Notes: generated from the sequence alone by a model not told the origin. 64,000 bases of DNA from an uncultured Saccharospirillaceae bacterium (GCA_947503895.1 CANNFT010000003.1:310001-374000); one strand, 5' to 3'. Positions 8,434 through 18,088 are shown, counted from the stretch's first letter. Numbers and translations: made by a program.

Positions 8434-10263
8434 ATGCTCAGTTTTTTTGAAAAAATCATTAAACCTTTTCCAGAAGAAGAACCACAACAGCCTCCCTCAA
8501 CCTTATTCGCGTTTTGTCGCCACTACACACGTGGCATGGAAGTGCCGCTGATTCTCATGTCGGTCTTTACGGCTTTGCTTGCCGTATTTGAAGTGTCATT
8601 GTTTGGCTTCATGGGGCAGTTGGTCGACTGGCTGGTTGAAAAGAATCCCGAAACGCTTTGGCAGGATGAAGGATCAACGCTTATCTTTCTTGGCTTCATG
8701 TTGTTGATTGGATTGCCCATTGTTGTGTTCTTGCACGCCACCATTGTGCATCAAACATTGTTAGGCAATTTTCCAATGTCAGTGCGATGGATGGCCCATC
8801 GATACCTGTTGCGTCAGAGCATGGCTTTTTACCAAAATGAATTTGCAGGACGAATTGCTACTAAGGTCATGCAAACGTCGTTAGCGGTGCGTGAAAGTGT
8901 GATGAAGTTGCTGGATGTTCTGATGTACGTGCTGGTGTACTTCATCACGATGTTATCTGTGATTGCCAGCGCAGATTGGCGTCTGGTGTTACCCGTCATC
9001 GTGTGGTTGGTGATATACGGGTTAGTCCAATGGTTTTTTGTGCCGCGACTTAAAAATGTGGCCAGTCGCCAAGCAGATGCTCGATCGGAAATGACAGGGC
9101 GTGTGGTCGACAGTTACACCAATATTGCGACCGTTAAACTATTTAGTCATAGCCAGCGTGAATCGGACTATGCAAAAGAAGGCATGGACGGTTTTTTACA
9201 AACCGTTTATACGCAGATGCGCTTAGCGGTGGGTCTTAATGTGACGGTTCATGTATTGAATTACCTATTGGTCTTTTCGGTATCGGCACTCTCTATTTGG
9301 CTATGGACGCAAAACGCAATTTCGGTGGGGGCCATTGCTTTAGCCATCAGCTTAGTGCTGCGACTCAACGGAATGGCGCAATGGATAATGTGGGAAGTGA
9401 GTACGCTGTTTGAAAATATCGGAACCGTTACCGATGGCATGAAGACACTTTCTCAACCTCAAGATGTGACGGATATTGATAATGCTCCTGCGCTTAAAGT
9501 CGAAAGAGGGGCTATTGAGTTTGATCAAATGGCATTTCACTATGGCAAAGACAGCGGTGTGATTGATCGACTAAATTTAAACATCAAACCCGGAGAAAAA
9601 GTTGGGTTAGTGGGGCGGTCTGGAGCTGGTAAGTCAACACTGGTCAACTCGCTCATGCGCTTCCACGATCTCGCGGGTGGTCGCATATTGATTGATGGCC
9701 AAGATATCAGCCAAGTCACCCAAGAAAGCTTAAGGGCGCAAATTGGAATGGTGACGCAAGATACCTCACTGCTCCACCGGACCGTGCGCGAAAATATTTT
9801 ATACGGTCATCCGAATGCATCCGAGGAAGAAATGATCGCGGCGGCTAAGCAAGCTGAAGCGCATGACTTTATCTTGGAGTTGTCCGACCCACACGGAAAT
9901 ACCGGTTACGATGCTCAAGTTGGGGAGCGCGGTGTTAAGTTATCAGGTGGTCAGCGCCAGCGAATTGCCATTGCGCGTGTATTGTTAAAAGATGCGCCGG
10001 TTTTGATATTAGATGAAGCGACGTCCGCACTGGATAGTGAAGTAGAAGCGGCCATTCAACAAAGTTTGACCAAACTAATGGATGGAAAATCCGTCATCGC
10101 CATTGCGCATCGACTGTCGACGATTGCCGCTATGGATCGTCTAATTGTGCTAGACGATGGAGAGGTTGTGGAACAAGGAACACACCAAGAGTTGATCGCA
10201 CTGGGTGGCATCTATGCACAGTTGTGGTCGCACCAAACGGGTGGTTTCATTGGAGAAGCTTAA
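8434..10263 (+). CDS. ABC exporter, fused permease and ATPase (MsbA/MDR type)
   Basis: A half-size exporter of about 609 residues that works as a homodimer in the inner membrane. The N-terminal transmembrane domain (about residues 30-325) has six expected helices. The C-terminal nucleotide-binding domain shows Walker A GRSGAGKST, signature LSGGQRQRIAIARVLL, Walker B VLILDEATSALD and the switch His in IAHRLSTI. The start is placed at ATG 8434 behind GAGAG; upstream TTG 8347 and ATG 8404 would add poorly conserved residues. It may be co-transcribed with the TetR gene that follows. Substrate cannot be read from the sequence. Confidence 0.9.
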   Translation: MLSFFEKIIKPFPEEEPQQPPSTLFAFCRHYTRGMEVPLILMSVFTALLAVFEVSLFGFMGQLVDWLVEKNPETLWQDEGSTLIFLGFMLLIGLPIVVFLHATIVHQTLLGNFPMSVRWMAHRYLLRQSMAFYQNEFAGRIATKVMQTSLAVRESVMKLLDVLMYVLVYFITMLSVIASADWRLVLPVIVWLVIYGLVQWFFVPRLKNVASRQADARSEMTGRVVDSYTNIATVKLFSHSQRESDYAKEGMDGFLQTVYTQMRLAVGLNVTVHVLNYLLVFSVSALSIWLWTQNAISVGAIALAISLVLRLNGMAQWIMWEVSTLFENIGTVTDGMKTLSQPQDVTDIDNAPALKVERGAIEFDQMAFHYGKDSGVIDRLNLNIKPGEKVGLVGRSGAGKSTLVNSLMRFHDLAGGRILIDGQDISQVTQESLRAQIGMVTQDTSLLHRTVRENILYGHPNASEEEMIAAAKQAEAHDFILELSDPHGNTGYDAQVGERGVKLSGGQRQRIAIARVLLKDAPVLILDEATSALDSEVEAAIQQSLTKLMDGKSVIAIAHRLSTIAAMDRLIVLDDGEVVEQGTHQELIALGGIYAQLWSHQTGGFIGEA

Positions 10264-10328
10264 TCGGTTAGATTAAGCGCTTCACGTTCTAATATTACTT
10301 GCTATCCTCGATGGGAGTTAATTGTAAA

Positions 10329-11003
10329 ATGGCCAGCGGCGACCAGCCATCTCAAATAGAATCATCACAAAATGCCAGTGAGATGGATTCGGCATCGACA
10401 AAACACTATCACCACGGCGACTTGAAAAAGTCGCTCATCAAAGTAGCCAATGAATTACTGCAGAAAGAAGGTGCTGATGGGCTTTCTTTGCGCGTCATTG
10501 CTGCTGCAGCGGGTGTTTCGCATATGGCACCGTATGCACACTTCAAGAATAAAAAGGAACTGATTCAGGCCATTGCTGCTGAAGGGTTTGATCGAATGGC
10601 GGATGCGATGGAGGTTGACCGAGGCGATTTAACGACCGCACCAGAATTAATATTGTCCTATGGAACGTCATATCTAAAGTTTGCGACGGATAATCCAGAG
10701 CTTTATCGGCTGATGCTTGGTCAAGTTGAAACACAGGGAAAAAAGAATCGTGATTCCGAAAGCGTGATTAAAAAGCCAGCTTTATCAGAAGAACTGCAAT
10801 TAAGGTCTAAACGTCCTTACATGTTGTTGCGGGATGCATTTGCCATGCTGAGTTCGGATCCGGAAGTCGTGCGGATAAAAGCGATGGGGGCTTGGTCTTT
10901 AGTGCATGGCATGTCGGCACTCATGATTTCAGGGCACATTGAGTTACCGGATAATCTCAGCTTAAAAACGTTTCTCGCGCAGGCTGCCATTCAATCGGTT
11001 TAG
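10329..11003 (+). CDS. TetR-family regulator with WHG-type C-terminal domain
   Basis: About 224 residues. The N-terminal TetR helix-turn-helix is clear (HHGDLKKSLIKVANELLQKEG, then LSLRVIAAAAGVSHMAPYAHF). The C-terminal part contains GAWSLVHGMSALM, the WHG signature of one TetR ligand-domain family. The gene starts 65 bp after the ABC exporter and may regulate it. ATG 10329 is preferred (GGGAG upstream, long spacing); ATG 10311 and TTG 10299 are alternatives. Confidence 0.87.
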   Translation: MASGDQPSQIESSQNASEMDSASTKHYHHGDLKKSLIKVANELLQKEGADGLSLRVIAAAAGVSHMAPYAHFKNKKELIQAIAAEGFDRMADAMEVDRGDLTTAPELILSYGTSYLKFATDNPELYRLMLGQVETQGKKNRDSESVIKKPALSEELQLRSKRPYMLLRDAFAMLSSDPEVVRIKAMGAWSLVHGMSALMISGHIELPDNLSLKTFLAQAAIQSV

Positions 11004-11252
11004 ATATTACTCTCCTATCTGTTTTTGACATTCAATTTAATCAATACTTTGAGCCGTTTTACAGGGTGAAACTGATGAACAGATTATGCGCAGTCTAAAG
11101 CGTATTGTTTTAATAAGTTAGCCCCAGCGTGGTCATTGTAAAAACGCTTATTGCCCTTTGACTTCCCTTCAATCGAGTATTTTGCCGGCCTCTGGCGATG
11201 CTCTTTTAAATGTCTGGCTGATACGATTTCGCTAAAAAGCGTCCGTAAGATT
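11004..11252. other. Gene-free stretch before a shared terminator
   Basis: This stretch between the convergent TetR and oxidoreductase genes has no convincing coding sequence, promoter or repeat apart from the terminator at its right end. Confidence 0.4.
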
Positions 11253-11290
11253 GTTCAAAAGGCATTGCATTTAAGCAATGCCTTTTGAAC
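11253..11290. terminator. Bidirectional hairpin between convergent genes
   Basis: A perfect 16-bp inverted repeat, GTTCAAAAGGCATTGC (11253-11268) / GCAATGCCTTTTGAAC (11275-11290), with a 6-base loop. The AAAA/TTTT inside the arms gives each strand a short U-run. It lies 15 bp beyond the stop of the leftward ferredoxin-reductase-like gene and serves both converging transcripts. Confidence 0.75.
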
Positions 11291-11304
11291 GGTTATGCAC
11301 CAGT

Positions 11305-12501
11305 CTATACGATGATTTCAATATCCTCAGTCGGAAATGCGACGCAAGAATGACACCATCCGTAGGCTTCATCAGTCGAGCGAAGATGCGCTTCCGGCGG
11401 ATTAAACACCTTGCCTTTCACCACTTTTACACGGCATAAGCTGCACTCACCAGATCGACATGCATTTTCTGCGCTAAAGCCGTTTCGTTCCATGCTGTTT
11501 AAGAGGGGCTCGCCCGTCTTGGCCATAAACTCACCCTTATCTTTAATGATGATCTTGACCGTATCATTGGGTGAGACGTCTGCAGGCCAACCTGCCAGTT
11601 GTTCTGGATTTTTAGGTGGGCCATTACACTCAATGCGAACTCTTCGAGATGATACATTCAACTTTTCGAGTTCTTGTTGGCAGAAATCATGAAAGCGAGT
11701 GGGACCGCAAACATAAAACATTTTGTTTTCGATCTTACTGTCATCTTGGCTGAGCAAGGTCTGGATTAACTCGGCATGCAAGTGGCCTGTTAAACCCGAA
11801 TAATGAGCAGGCGGTCGAGAAATGACGCGTGAAATGGTTAAAAACTCATAGTCCGATTCCATTTCTTCCAGTTCGTGCTCAAAAATTACATCGTCGACAA
11901 AACTGTTCGCGTAAATCAAATGGAAATTATACGGTAATTGCCGGTCTGCAATGTCTTTGATCATGGCGCGTGCAGGTGCAATTCCAGATCCACCGGCTAA
12001 AAATACGAGATCTTGTCCATGAAATAGTGGGTTGTGATAAAACGTTCCCATAGGGCTGGTGCTGGAAAACGCGTCTCCCACTTGCACGTCATTTAATAAA
12101 TATTGAGTGACAAATCCGTTCTCAACTTTTTTGATGGTTAAGTCGTAGTAATCACGATTAAGTGGTGCGGAAGATATCGCATAGGGGCGCGCCGTTTCGA
12201 CGCCGTCAATTGTCACAAAGAGATTAATATACTGACCGGCTTGAAAAGGCGGTAAGGGTAGACCGGTTGACACCAATCGAAGGGTCTTTGTTGTGGGCGT
12301 ATCCTCTATGATTTCGCTCACTTTCAACGCAAGCCTTTTTGGGTGAAGGGTGGCTATTGTGTTGGCAACGGCGTGTTTTTGCTCGCTGAAATCAGAACCG
12401 GTTTTCTTTAACTCTGCTTTGTGCGCCAACGCTGTATCGTAGCCATCAATCGCGTGCAGTATATTGGCTGTTTTTGGGGAGTTTGAATCAACATTAGGCA
12501 T
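11305..12501 (-). CDS. Ferredoxin-NAD(P) reductase-like protein with C-terminal 2Fe-2S domain
   Basis: About 398 residues, predicted cytosolic electron donor. After a variable 60-residue N-terminus comes an FAD-binding barrel (ARPYAISSAP), an NAD(P) domain (LAGGSGIAPARAMI and YVCGPTRFHDFCQ), then a plant-type ferredoxin domain with CRSGECSLC and a distal Cys in WCHSC. The start at 12501 overlaps the stop of the upstream FAD oxidoreductase by 8 bp, so the two are translationally coupled and probably work as a redox pair. An in-frame start 34 codons upstream is less likely. Confidence 0.9.
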   Translation of the reverse strand: MPNVDSNSPKTANILHAIDGYDTALAHKAELKKTGSDFSEQKHAVANTIATLHPKRLALKVSEIIEDTPTTKTLRLVSTGLPLPPFQAGQYINLFVTIDGVETARPYAISSAPLNRDYYDLTIKKVENGFVTQYLLNDVQVGDAFSSTSPMGTFYHNPLFHGQDLVFLAGGSGIAPARAMIKDIADRQLPYNFHLIYANSFVDDVIFEHELEEMESDYEFLTISRVISRPPAHYSGLTGHLHAELIQTLLSQDDSKIENKMFYVCGPTRFHDFCQQELEKLNVSSRRVRIECNGPPKNPEQLAGWPADVSPNDTVKIIIKDKGEFMAKTGEPLLNSMERNGFSAENACRSGECSLCRVKVVKGKVFNPPEAHLRSTDEAYGWCHSCVAFPTEDIEIIV

Positions 12502-14059
12502 GTGCACTCTCCTGTTTTTTCGATGCAGAGGTGATTTTGGATTGAGAAGAATGTTGCATTTTCTGTATGAACTTAACGGCGGCTCGGCCAGTACTTTCTC
12601 CAATCATATAGGTGGGTTGAAAGCCTCCCATACCATTCCAACAGCCTGCCATGAATAATCCTTTAATAGCGTCTAAGCGATCGCGAAACAACATACCGTC
12701 TTGTGTATTTTGTGCAAAGCCATAAATGGCACCGCCCGGAGTATTCAGGTATCGCATCATGGTTAAGGGTGTCCCCACTTCAACCTCTTCAATGTGTGCA
12801 CGAATGTTGGGGAAAACGCGCTCTGCGTGATCCAACAGTGATTCGGCAAATGCATACTTTGTGGGCGCGTATTGTTCTGGGGGGATCGCTTCCCAAGGTT
12901 GGCCATACTGCAAGCACAATAATGAAAGTGACGTTTTGCCCGGCGGCGCAAAACTGGGGTCTTCGAAGTTGTAACAGGTAAGCATGGTATGGCAGGGAGG
13001 AGTCATGCTTTGCATGTTCTTAAAAGCCGTTTCTTCATCTCTATCATCAATAATAAAGTTTGAAGCAGCGGTAATTCCGATATCTTCTGGGTTGCAATCT
13101 AATCCGAGATACAGCACAAATGCAGACGTGCCTAAACGGCGCGACTTCATATCTTCTGCGGCTTGCTGTGGCGCATGTTCAAAATCTAGCAGCTCATGAA
13201 AAGTATGAATGGGGCTGGTGTTTGAAATAACGGATGTGCAACTAAATGTTTCACCGTTTTCTGTGCGAACACCAGTAACGCAATCATTTTCGGTGAATAT
13301 TTTCTCAGCGCCACAATTGAAACGTATGTCGCCTCCGGCTTCCATAAACGATTCAAGCAGCGCACTGGAAATGGCTTGTGATCCACCTTTAACATGTGCC
13401 GGTTTAAATGCAGCGTACGAATAAATCATCGCGCCAAGATCACAAAAAGGAATATCTTTAGTTGGCAGACCTAAATAGCACCAGTACGCCGTGATGATGG
13501 ATTTTAAATCAGGATTTTGAAAACACTCGTCCACCACACTTTTTGCCGACTTTAATCCGTACTTCTGATACGTCGCACAAGATTTTTCCAGCATGTTGAG
13601 GTCATTGGCTCGCTGCGCTTGAGGCAGCATCATGAAACCTTCAATGGTGACTTTTTCGCACAACGAAAGAAATTTTTCGATGCCTTCTATTTCGCTTGGA
13701 AATAATTCGGTGAGCGTATTGCGTAATCCCGTCCAGCTTGCAGGCAGCGATACGTCAAATTGTCCTGGCATTACGATACGATAGAGTTCTTTCTCCAATA
13801 CCACTTGGAGTTTGTCCATGATGCCCAGTTTTTGAAATATTTGTCGCAGAACAAATGGACGTTTATCCGTGCCCATTCCACTTAATTGGTGGAGGGCTAC
13901 TTCAAACTCAAAGTTTCCTCGAACAAAAGAAGTAGCGCAGCCTCCCGGGATATTATGTCTTTCCAGCAGAAGGGTTTTCGCTCCGCCGCGTTGTGCGGCT
14001 ACTGCGGCCGTTAACCCAGCATTGCCTGAGCCAATGACGATCACGTCGTAATCCGACAT
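12494..14059 (-). CDS. Phytoene-desaturase/retinol-saturase-like FAD oxidoreductase
   Basis: About 521 residues of the COG1233 type (carotenoid desaturase, carotene isomerase, retinol saturase relatives). The N-terminal dinucleotide-binding motif VIVIGSGNAGLTAAVAA and the PGGCATSF segment are typical. The C-terminal FAD contact is in GLFMAGCWNGMGGFQPTYMIGES. No carotenoid synthesis genes are near, so the substrate is more likely a polyunsaturated lipid or isoprenoid reduced or isomerised with electrons from the coupled reductase. That is inference. Start chosen at 14059 behind GAGGAA with seven-base spacing. Confidence 0.85.
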   Translation of the reverse strand: MSDYDVIVIGSGNAGLTAAVAAQRGGAKTLLLERHNIPGGCATSFVRGNFEFEVALHQLSGMGTDKRPFVLRQIFQKLGIMDKLQVVLEKELYRIVMPGQFDVSLPASWTGLRNTLTELFPSEIEGIEKFLSLCEKVTIEGFMMLPQAQRANDLNMLEKSCATYQKYGLKSAKSVVDECFQNPDLKSIITAYWCYLGLPTKDIPFCDLGAMIYSYAAFKPAHVKGGSQAISSALLESFMEAGGDIRFNCGAEKIFTENDCVTGVRTENGETFSCTSVISNTSPIHTFHELLDFEHAPQQAAEDMKSRRLGTSAFVLYLGLDCNPEDIGITAASNFIIDDRDEETAFKNMQSMTPPCHTMLTCYNFEDPSFAPPGKTSLSLLCLQYGQPWEAIPPEQYAPTKYAFAESLLDHAERVFPNIRAHIEEVEVGTPLTMMRYLNTPGGAIYGFAQNTQDGMLFRDRLDAIKGLFMAGCWNGMGGFQPTYMIGESTGRAAVKFIQKMQHSSQSKITSASKKQESAHA

Positions 14060-14133
14060 TTGAATTTCCTCATCACTTGTTCTTGTTATATGAGTGCCTG
14101 CTGTTCTCAAGCGATTAGCAGTTCTATTTGATG

Positions 14134-14163
14134 AGTATAACTATACATTGTAAAGTTGAGCAA
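14134..14163 (-). promoter_or_regulatory. Probable sigma-70 promoter of the FAD oxidoreductase operon
   Basis: On the minus strand TTGCTC (14158-14163) and TATACT (14134-14139) are spaced 18 bp, about 75 bp before the start codon. The -10 lies in the small palindrome GTATA-AC-TATAC. A larger dyad lies directly upstream of the -35. Confidence 0.55.
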
Positions 14164-14164
14164 G

Positions 14165-14180
14165 TTGTATTCGAGTACAA
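14165..14180. promoter_or_regulatory. Operator-like dyad TTGTA-N6-TACAA
   Basis: TTGTATTCGAGTACAA is a 16-bp palindrome with a single mismatched pair. It sits immediately upstream of the predicted -35 element, the usual place for an activator site or an overlapping operator. The regulator is not identified; neither nearby LysR gene is obviously its source. Confidence 0.45.
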
Positions 14181-14380
14181 TAACAGTTCTTGTGCGCTCG
14201 ATTGATGGGAGGCATGTTTTAACCATCACGCATATGGAGTACAGGGTGTGTGAGCGCTAACACTGACGATGAGTAAATATGCCAATGCAGCAAGCAGGCT
14301 AATGCATGAGCAGCAAGGGACAATAATTGCGTGGTCAGATAGGGAAGGGGGGATCGGAAACTTAAAAGGTGGATTTGGTG

Positions 14381-14417
14381 GCTGCTCCATCACCCTTTAT
14401 AAAGGTGATGGAGCAGC
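14381..14417 (-). terminator. 37-bp hairpin after the CurA-like gene
   Basis: A perfect 14-bp inverted repeat, GCTGCTCCATCACC / GGTGATGGAGCAGC, with TTTATAAA nested in its loop. It begins 18 bp beyond the stop of the leftward reductase gene. There is no T-run, so it may act as a transcript-stabilising 3' structure rather than a classical terminator. Confidence 0.55.
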
Positions 14418-14434
14418 GCATGGTAGAACGGTTA

Positions 14435-15430
14435 TTACAGTTTAACGATGAGCTTGCCGGTATTGCCGCCAGTCATAAATAAATTTAACCCTTCCATGGC
14501 AGACTCCAATCCGCTGAGAACGTGGCTACGGTATTTAACCTGCCCTTTCATGACATAAGGCGTGAGTTGTTCAATTAATTGAGGCGCGTCTTGTAGGTGA
14601 TCAGGCATCGTAAAACCTTGAATCGTTAAACGCTTCTTAACGATATTGACCCAATTTGGTCCAGCAGATGGCACTTGTGCCGTGTAATCAGCAATCATTC
14701 CGCATACCACCATTCGACCAAATGCATTCATACGAGCAAATGCTGCGTGCTGGATCGGGCCGCCTGTGTTTTCGAAGTAGATATCAATGCCGTTAGGTGC
14801 GAGTTCCGCCAAGCGGGCTTCGATGTCGTCGGTTTTATAATTGATCGCGCCATCGAATCCTAGCTCGTCTACCAACCAGCCGCATTTTTCAGTACTGCCG
14901 GCCACACCAATGACGTTCAGTCCTTCTGCTTTGGCGAGTTGACCAACGATCGAACCCACGGAACCGGCCGCACCACTGATGACGATCGTTTCGCCTGCCT
15001 TGGGTTTGCCAACGTTAAATAAACCGTGTGTTGCAGTCAGCCCAGGTAATGCGAAAACAGAAAGCACCATTTCTGCCGGTAGGTCAGCTTGCAGCTTATT
15101 CAATGTTTCAGGTGCGCAGACGGCATATTCTTGCCAGTTGAATCCACCTGTGACTTTGTCTCCTGCAGAAAACAGCGGGCTTTTTGATTCAACCACTTCA
15201 CCCAAGCCGAATGAACGCATGACTTCATTTAATTCAACTCGAGGAACGTAGCTTTCGGTATCAGCGGACATCCATCCAATCATGGCAGGGTCAAGTGACA
15301 TATGTGTTTGCTTGACTAATACTTCGCCTTCCGCCAAAGCGGGTACATCTTGACTGTCTACTTTGAATAATTTCGCTGAAAGTCCTTGTTCTTCAGGACG
15401 GCCAACCAATTTAATCTGTGTGTTTTTCAT
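14435..15430 (-). CDS. NADP-dependent oxidoreductase, CurA/leukotriene-B4 reductase type
   Basis: A 331-residue zinc-free medium-chain reductase that reduces carbon-carbon double bonds of enones with NADPH. The Rossmann motif is SGAAGSVGSIVGQLAKAEG, and YFENTGGPIQHAAF and NTGKLIVKL are typical of the CurA/PTGR group. It is transcribed away from a LysR gene 131 bp to the right, which is the likely regulator. Confidence 0.88.
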   Translation of the reverse strand: MKNTQIKLVGRPEEQGLSAKLFKVDSQDVPALAEGEVLVKQTHMSLDPAMIGWMSADTESYVPRVELNEVMRSFGLGEVVESKSPLFSAGDKVTGGFNWQEYAVCAPETLNKLQADLPAEMVLSVFALPGLTATHGLFNVGKPKAGETIVISGAAGSVGSIVGQLAKAEGLNVIGVAGSTEKCGWLVDELGFDGAINYKTDDIEARLAELAPNGIDIYFENTGGPIQHAAFARMNAFGRMVVCGMIADYTAQVPSAGPNWVNIVKKRLTIQGFTMPDHLQDAPQLIEQLTPYVMKGQVKYRSHVLSGLESAMEGLNLFMTGGNTGKLIVKL

Positions 15431-15561
15431 TTTTATACCCTTAGTGCAGCAGTGAGAGGGTGTGTGCCCCCGTTTGGTTTGATAACAGGGTCTATTATTA
15501 CTGTAGATTTGTGCGAGATATAGAGCGAAAATGGCGAAACATTATTGCTTAAAGGACAACT

Positions 15562-16485
15562 ATGGACCAATTAAAAGCCGTTCGATACTTTTTGAAAGTG
15601 GCTGAGACCTCCAGTTTTACGCAAGCGGCTAACTTCTTTGGCGTGCCAGCTTCTTCGTTGTCTCGAAGAGTGGCAGACTTGGAGGCCTATTTAGGAGCAA
15701 CTTTGGTAAAGCGTTCCACTCGGGTAGTGAAGTTGACGGAGATAGGAGAAGAATACTTTCGCAGGATGCAGGACTTAGTGAGTCAGCTGGAAGAGAACGA
15801 CGATCTTGTGCGCAGTTATCAGGCTAAGCCTGCTGGGCGGCTAAAAATAACCTCAATGCCAGGGGTTGCGGATCGACTCTTGGTTCCCATCTTAGAGCGT
15901 TTCAGGCAGGTATATCCTGACATACTGATTGATCTAGATTTAACCGACCAAGTGAAAGATTTAACTCGAGATGGAGTGGATATTGCGATTCGTGGTGGTT
16001 ATGCACCGAATGACCGCGTCATCGCCGTCAAACTGTTCGAAAATGAGTTTATTCCGGTAGCGACGCCCACTTATCTTGAACGCGTAAGCCCATTAAAGCA
16101 CCCATCTGATTTAACCGGTCATGACGCGATTTTATATCGTACGCCTATAGGGCCACACGATTGGTTGTATGAAGAAAACGGGCAGTGGCAAAGCATCAAA
16201 AGTAAGCCCATGCTCGTCACGAACAATAGCGGTTGGTTTATGAGCAGTTTACTAAAGGGTGATGGCATTGGAATGGTGCCTCGTTGGTCTGTCGGCCCTT
16301 ACTTAAAGTCTGGTGAGTTAATTGAAATCATGGTTGAGCCGAGAATGAACATCACACAGGGGCCAGCGATGGGAATTTATATGCTTTACCAAAAGCATCG
16401 TTACGCTGTTCCTAAAATTAAAGTGGCCGTAGACTTTTTAAAAGAGATGATGAAAGTAGAAAATGTTGAAAAAGTTAGTCATTAG
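15562..16485 (+). CDS. LysR-family regulator, divergent from the CurA-like reductase
   Basis: 307 residues with the N-terminal LysR helix-turn-helix (MDQLKAVRYFLKVAETSSFTQAA and PASSLSRRVADLE). It is of the CrgA/DmlR-like subgroup, with the ligand-binding domain from about residue 90. The divergent arrangement suggests control of the neighbouring reductase gene. Confidence 0.88.
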   Translation: MDQLKAVRYFLKVAETSSFTQAANFFGVPASSLSRRVADLEAYLGATLVKRSTRVVKLTEIGEEYFRRMQDLVSQLEENDDLVRSYQAKPAGRLKITSMPGVADRLLVPILERFRQVYPDILIDLDLTDQVKDLTRDGVDIAIRGGYAPNDRVIAVKLFENEFIPVATPTYLERVSPLKHPSDLTGHDAILYRTPIGPHDWLYEENGQWQSIKSKPMLVTNNSGWFMSSLLKGDGIGMVPRWSVGPYLKSGELIEIMVEPRMNITQGPAMGIYMLYQKHRYAVPKIKVAVDFLKEMMKVENVEKVSH

Positions 16486-16607
16486 AATTTACAAAAAAAG
16501 TCACGAATGAGTTGAAATGTTTATTCCAATGACGCCATTATGCAGGCCACATTTAAACGTACATTGAGCATCGCCGTTCGTCATTGACAAAATGCTAGGA
16601 GAATCCA

Positions 16608-17525
16608 TTGGCCGCAGCCATTTCACAAGCGCTCAAAGCTGACATCATCATGATTTTGGTGACCGTGCTGGCGGCTATTGGATGGATTTTCTCTGCGAAT
16701 GCGCTGCAGGGTATTACACCATTCTGGTTTTTGAGTACGCGTTTCTTACTTGCAGGGTTAATCCTTGCCATCTTGGCGGGTAGACGTTGGAGGCGAGTTA
16801 ATCGTGCACAGTTTTGGATGACAGTCAGAGTAGGTGCGTTAATGTCCATTGCAATGTGTATATGGATACAAGCGCTTTCCATGACTGATCATGTGGGTGA
16901 AGGCTCATTCATCATCAGCTTGGGTGTGGTTTTTGTGCCCGTTATTGCTCGCTTAGTCTTCAATGATCGTCCACCAGCAGTGACTTGGATTGCGCTACCG
17001 GTGGCGATCCTTGGTTTTGCTTTTATCAGTTTGAACAGTTTGAATGTTAATGAAATTCACTTCTCCATGGCGCAATGGATATTTCTAACAGCCGCACTCC
17101 TGTTTGCCATTGCGTTTAACCTAAACAGCCGAACCTCTGTGCAAGTCTCATCTTGGATATTAGCGTCTGTTCAATTACTCATGATTGGCATGTCAGCCAC
17201 GGTATTGGGTTTGCTCACCGAGCCTTTGCCCATTAATGTGACCTCTGATATTTGGAGTTGGGTGATTGCAGCAGCCATTATTTCCTCTGCCATGCGATTT
17301 CAGTTGCAGACATATGCTCAAGGCATGACGCCGGCCAGTCACACCGCAGTCATTTTAATATTGGAACCCGTGTGGGTGGTCGTGATGGCCGTGATTTGGT
17401 TAGGTGAGCAGCTCAGCGCAAATCAGTTGGTAGGTTGTACATTAATCTTCTGCGCATTGTTGATTAACAGATGGAATTGGGTTTTGAGGTTAATTCGACC
17501 AAAAACGGCGATAAAGAATATTTAA
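16608..17525 (+). CDS. DMT-superfamily (EamA) inner-membrane transporter, TTG start
   Basis: 305 very hydrophobic residues with about ten predicted membrane segments in two EamA repeats. The start is TTG at 16608 behind AGGAG with six-base spacing; the ATG at 16592 is out of frame. Substrate is unknown; relatives export amino acids or metabolites. Confidence 0.85.
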   Translation: MAAAISQALKADIIMILVTVLAAIGWIFSANALQGITPFWFLSTRFLLAGLILAILAGRRWRRVNRAQFWMTVRVGALMSIAMCIWIQALSMTDHVGEGSFIISLGVVFVPVIARLVFNDRPPAVTWIALPVAILGFAFISLNSLNVNEIHFSMAQWIFLTAALLFAIAFNLNSRTSVQVSSWILASVQLLMIGMSATVLGLLTEPLPINVTSDIWSWVIAAAIISSAMRFQLQTYAQGMTPASHTAVILILEPVWVVVMAVIWLGEQLSANQLVGCTLIFCALLINRWNWVLRLIRPKTAIKNI

Positions 17526-17576
17526 ATACGCTTTATCGCAGGTGTGCCGACCGGATTTTCAATCAGCAAAATTTGC

Positions 17577-18008
17577 TTACTTTATTGCCAAGGAAAAGTG
17601 ATGACTGGCAATGACAAATCCCTGTTGTAGATAGAACTTGTGTGCGGCTGCGCGATTTAACCCAACGCCTGAATCAAGGTGGATTTCTTTGCAATCATTG
17701 TCGGCAGCGAAAGATTTAAACCACGCCATTAAGACTTGTCCAGCACCTGTAGAACGATGCTGTTCATCGGTGACTAAATCATCAATATAGATACACTTTC
17801 CCCACGCGAGTTTCAGCGTCATAACAAACCCTGCCACACACAAAACCTGATTATCTTGTTCGACATAGGCCAGTTGGTAATTTTGTGAGCGGCGCTGTTC
17901 TTGAATTTGCTGAGTCAACGTCTCCATTGAGTACTGGGGGCGTAATTGCAGCAATACACTGCATATTTTTTCAATATCTTTGTCTGAAGACGCAATATTC
18001 ACCTGCAT
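17577..18008 (-). CDS. GNAT-family N-acetyltransferase
   Basis: 143 residues with the acetyl-CoA-binding motif in LVTDEQHRSTGAGQVLMAWF, followed by the LDSGVGLNRAAAHKFYLQQGF segment typical of small GNAT enzymes. It converges with the DMT transporter gene, 51 bp apart. Acceptor substrate unknown. Confidence 0.85.
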   Translation of the reverse strand: MQVNIASSDKDIEKICSVLLQLRPQYSMETLTQQIQEQRRSQNYQLAYVEQDNQVLCVAGFVMTLKLAWGKCIYIDDLVTDEQHRSTGAGQVLMAWFKSFAADNDCKEIHLDSGVGLNRAAAHKFYLQQGFVIASHHFSLAIK

Positions 18009-18088
18009 GTAAAGAATCCTTTTTCATTACTGATCACAAGCACGGGTTGCCAGATTAAGTATCCTAAAAACTTTTTACAAGGTGCAAT

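Noticed and set aside
8214-8450. 78-codon open frame between metR and the ABC exporter
   Set aside because: It overlaps the MetR box and the exporter start, has no ribosome-binding sequence and an unlikely composition.
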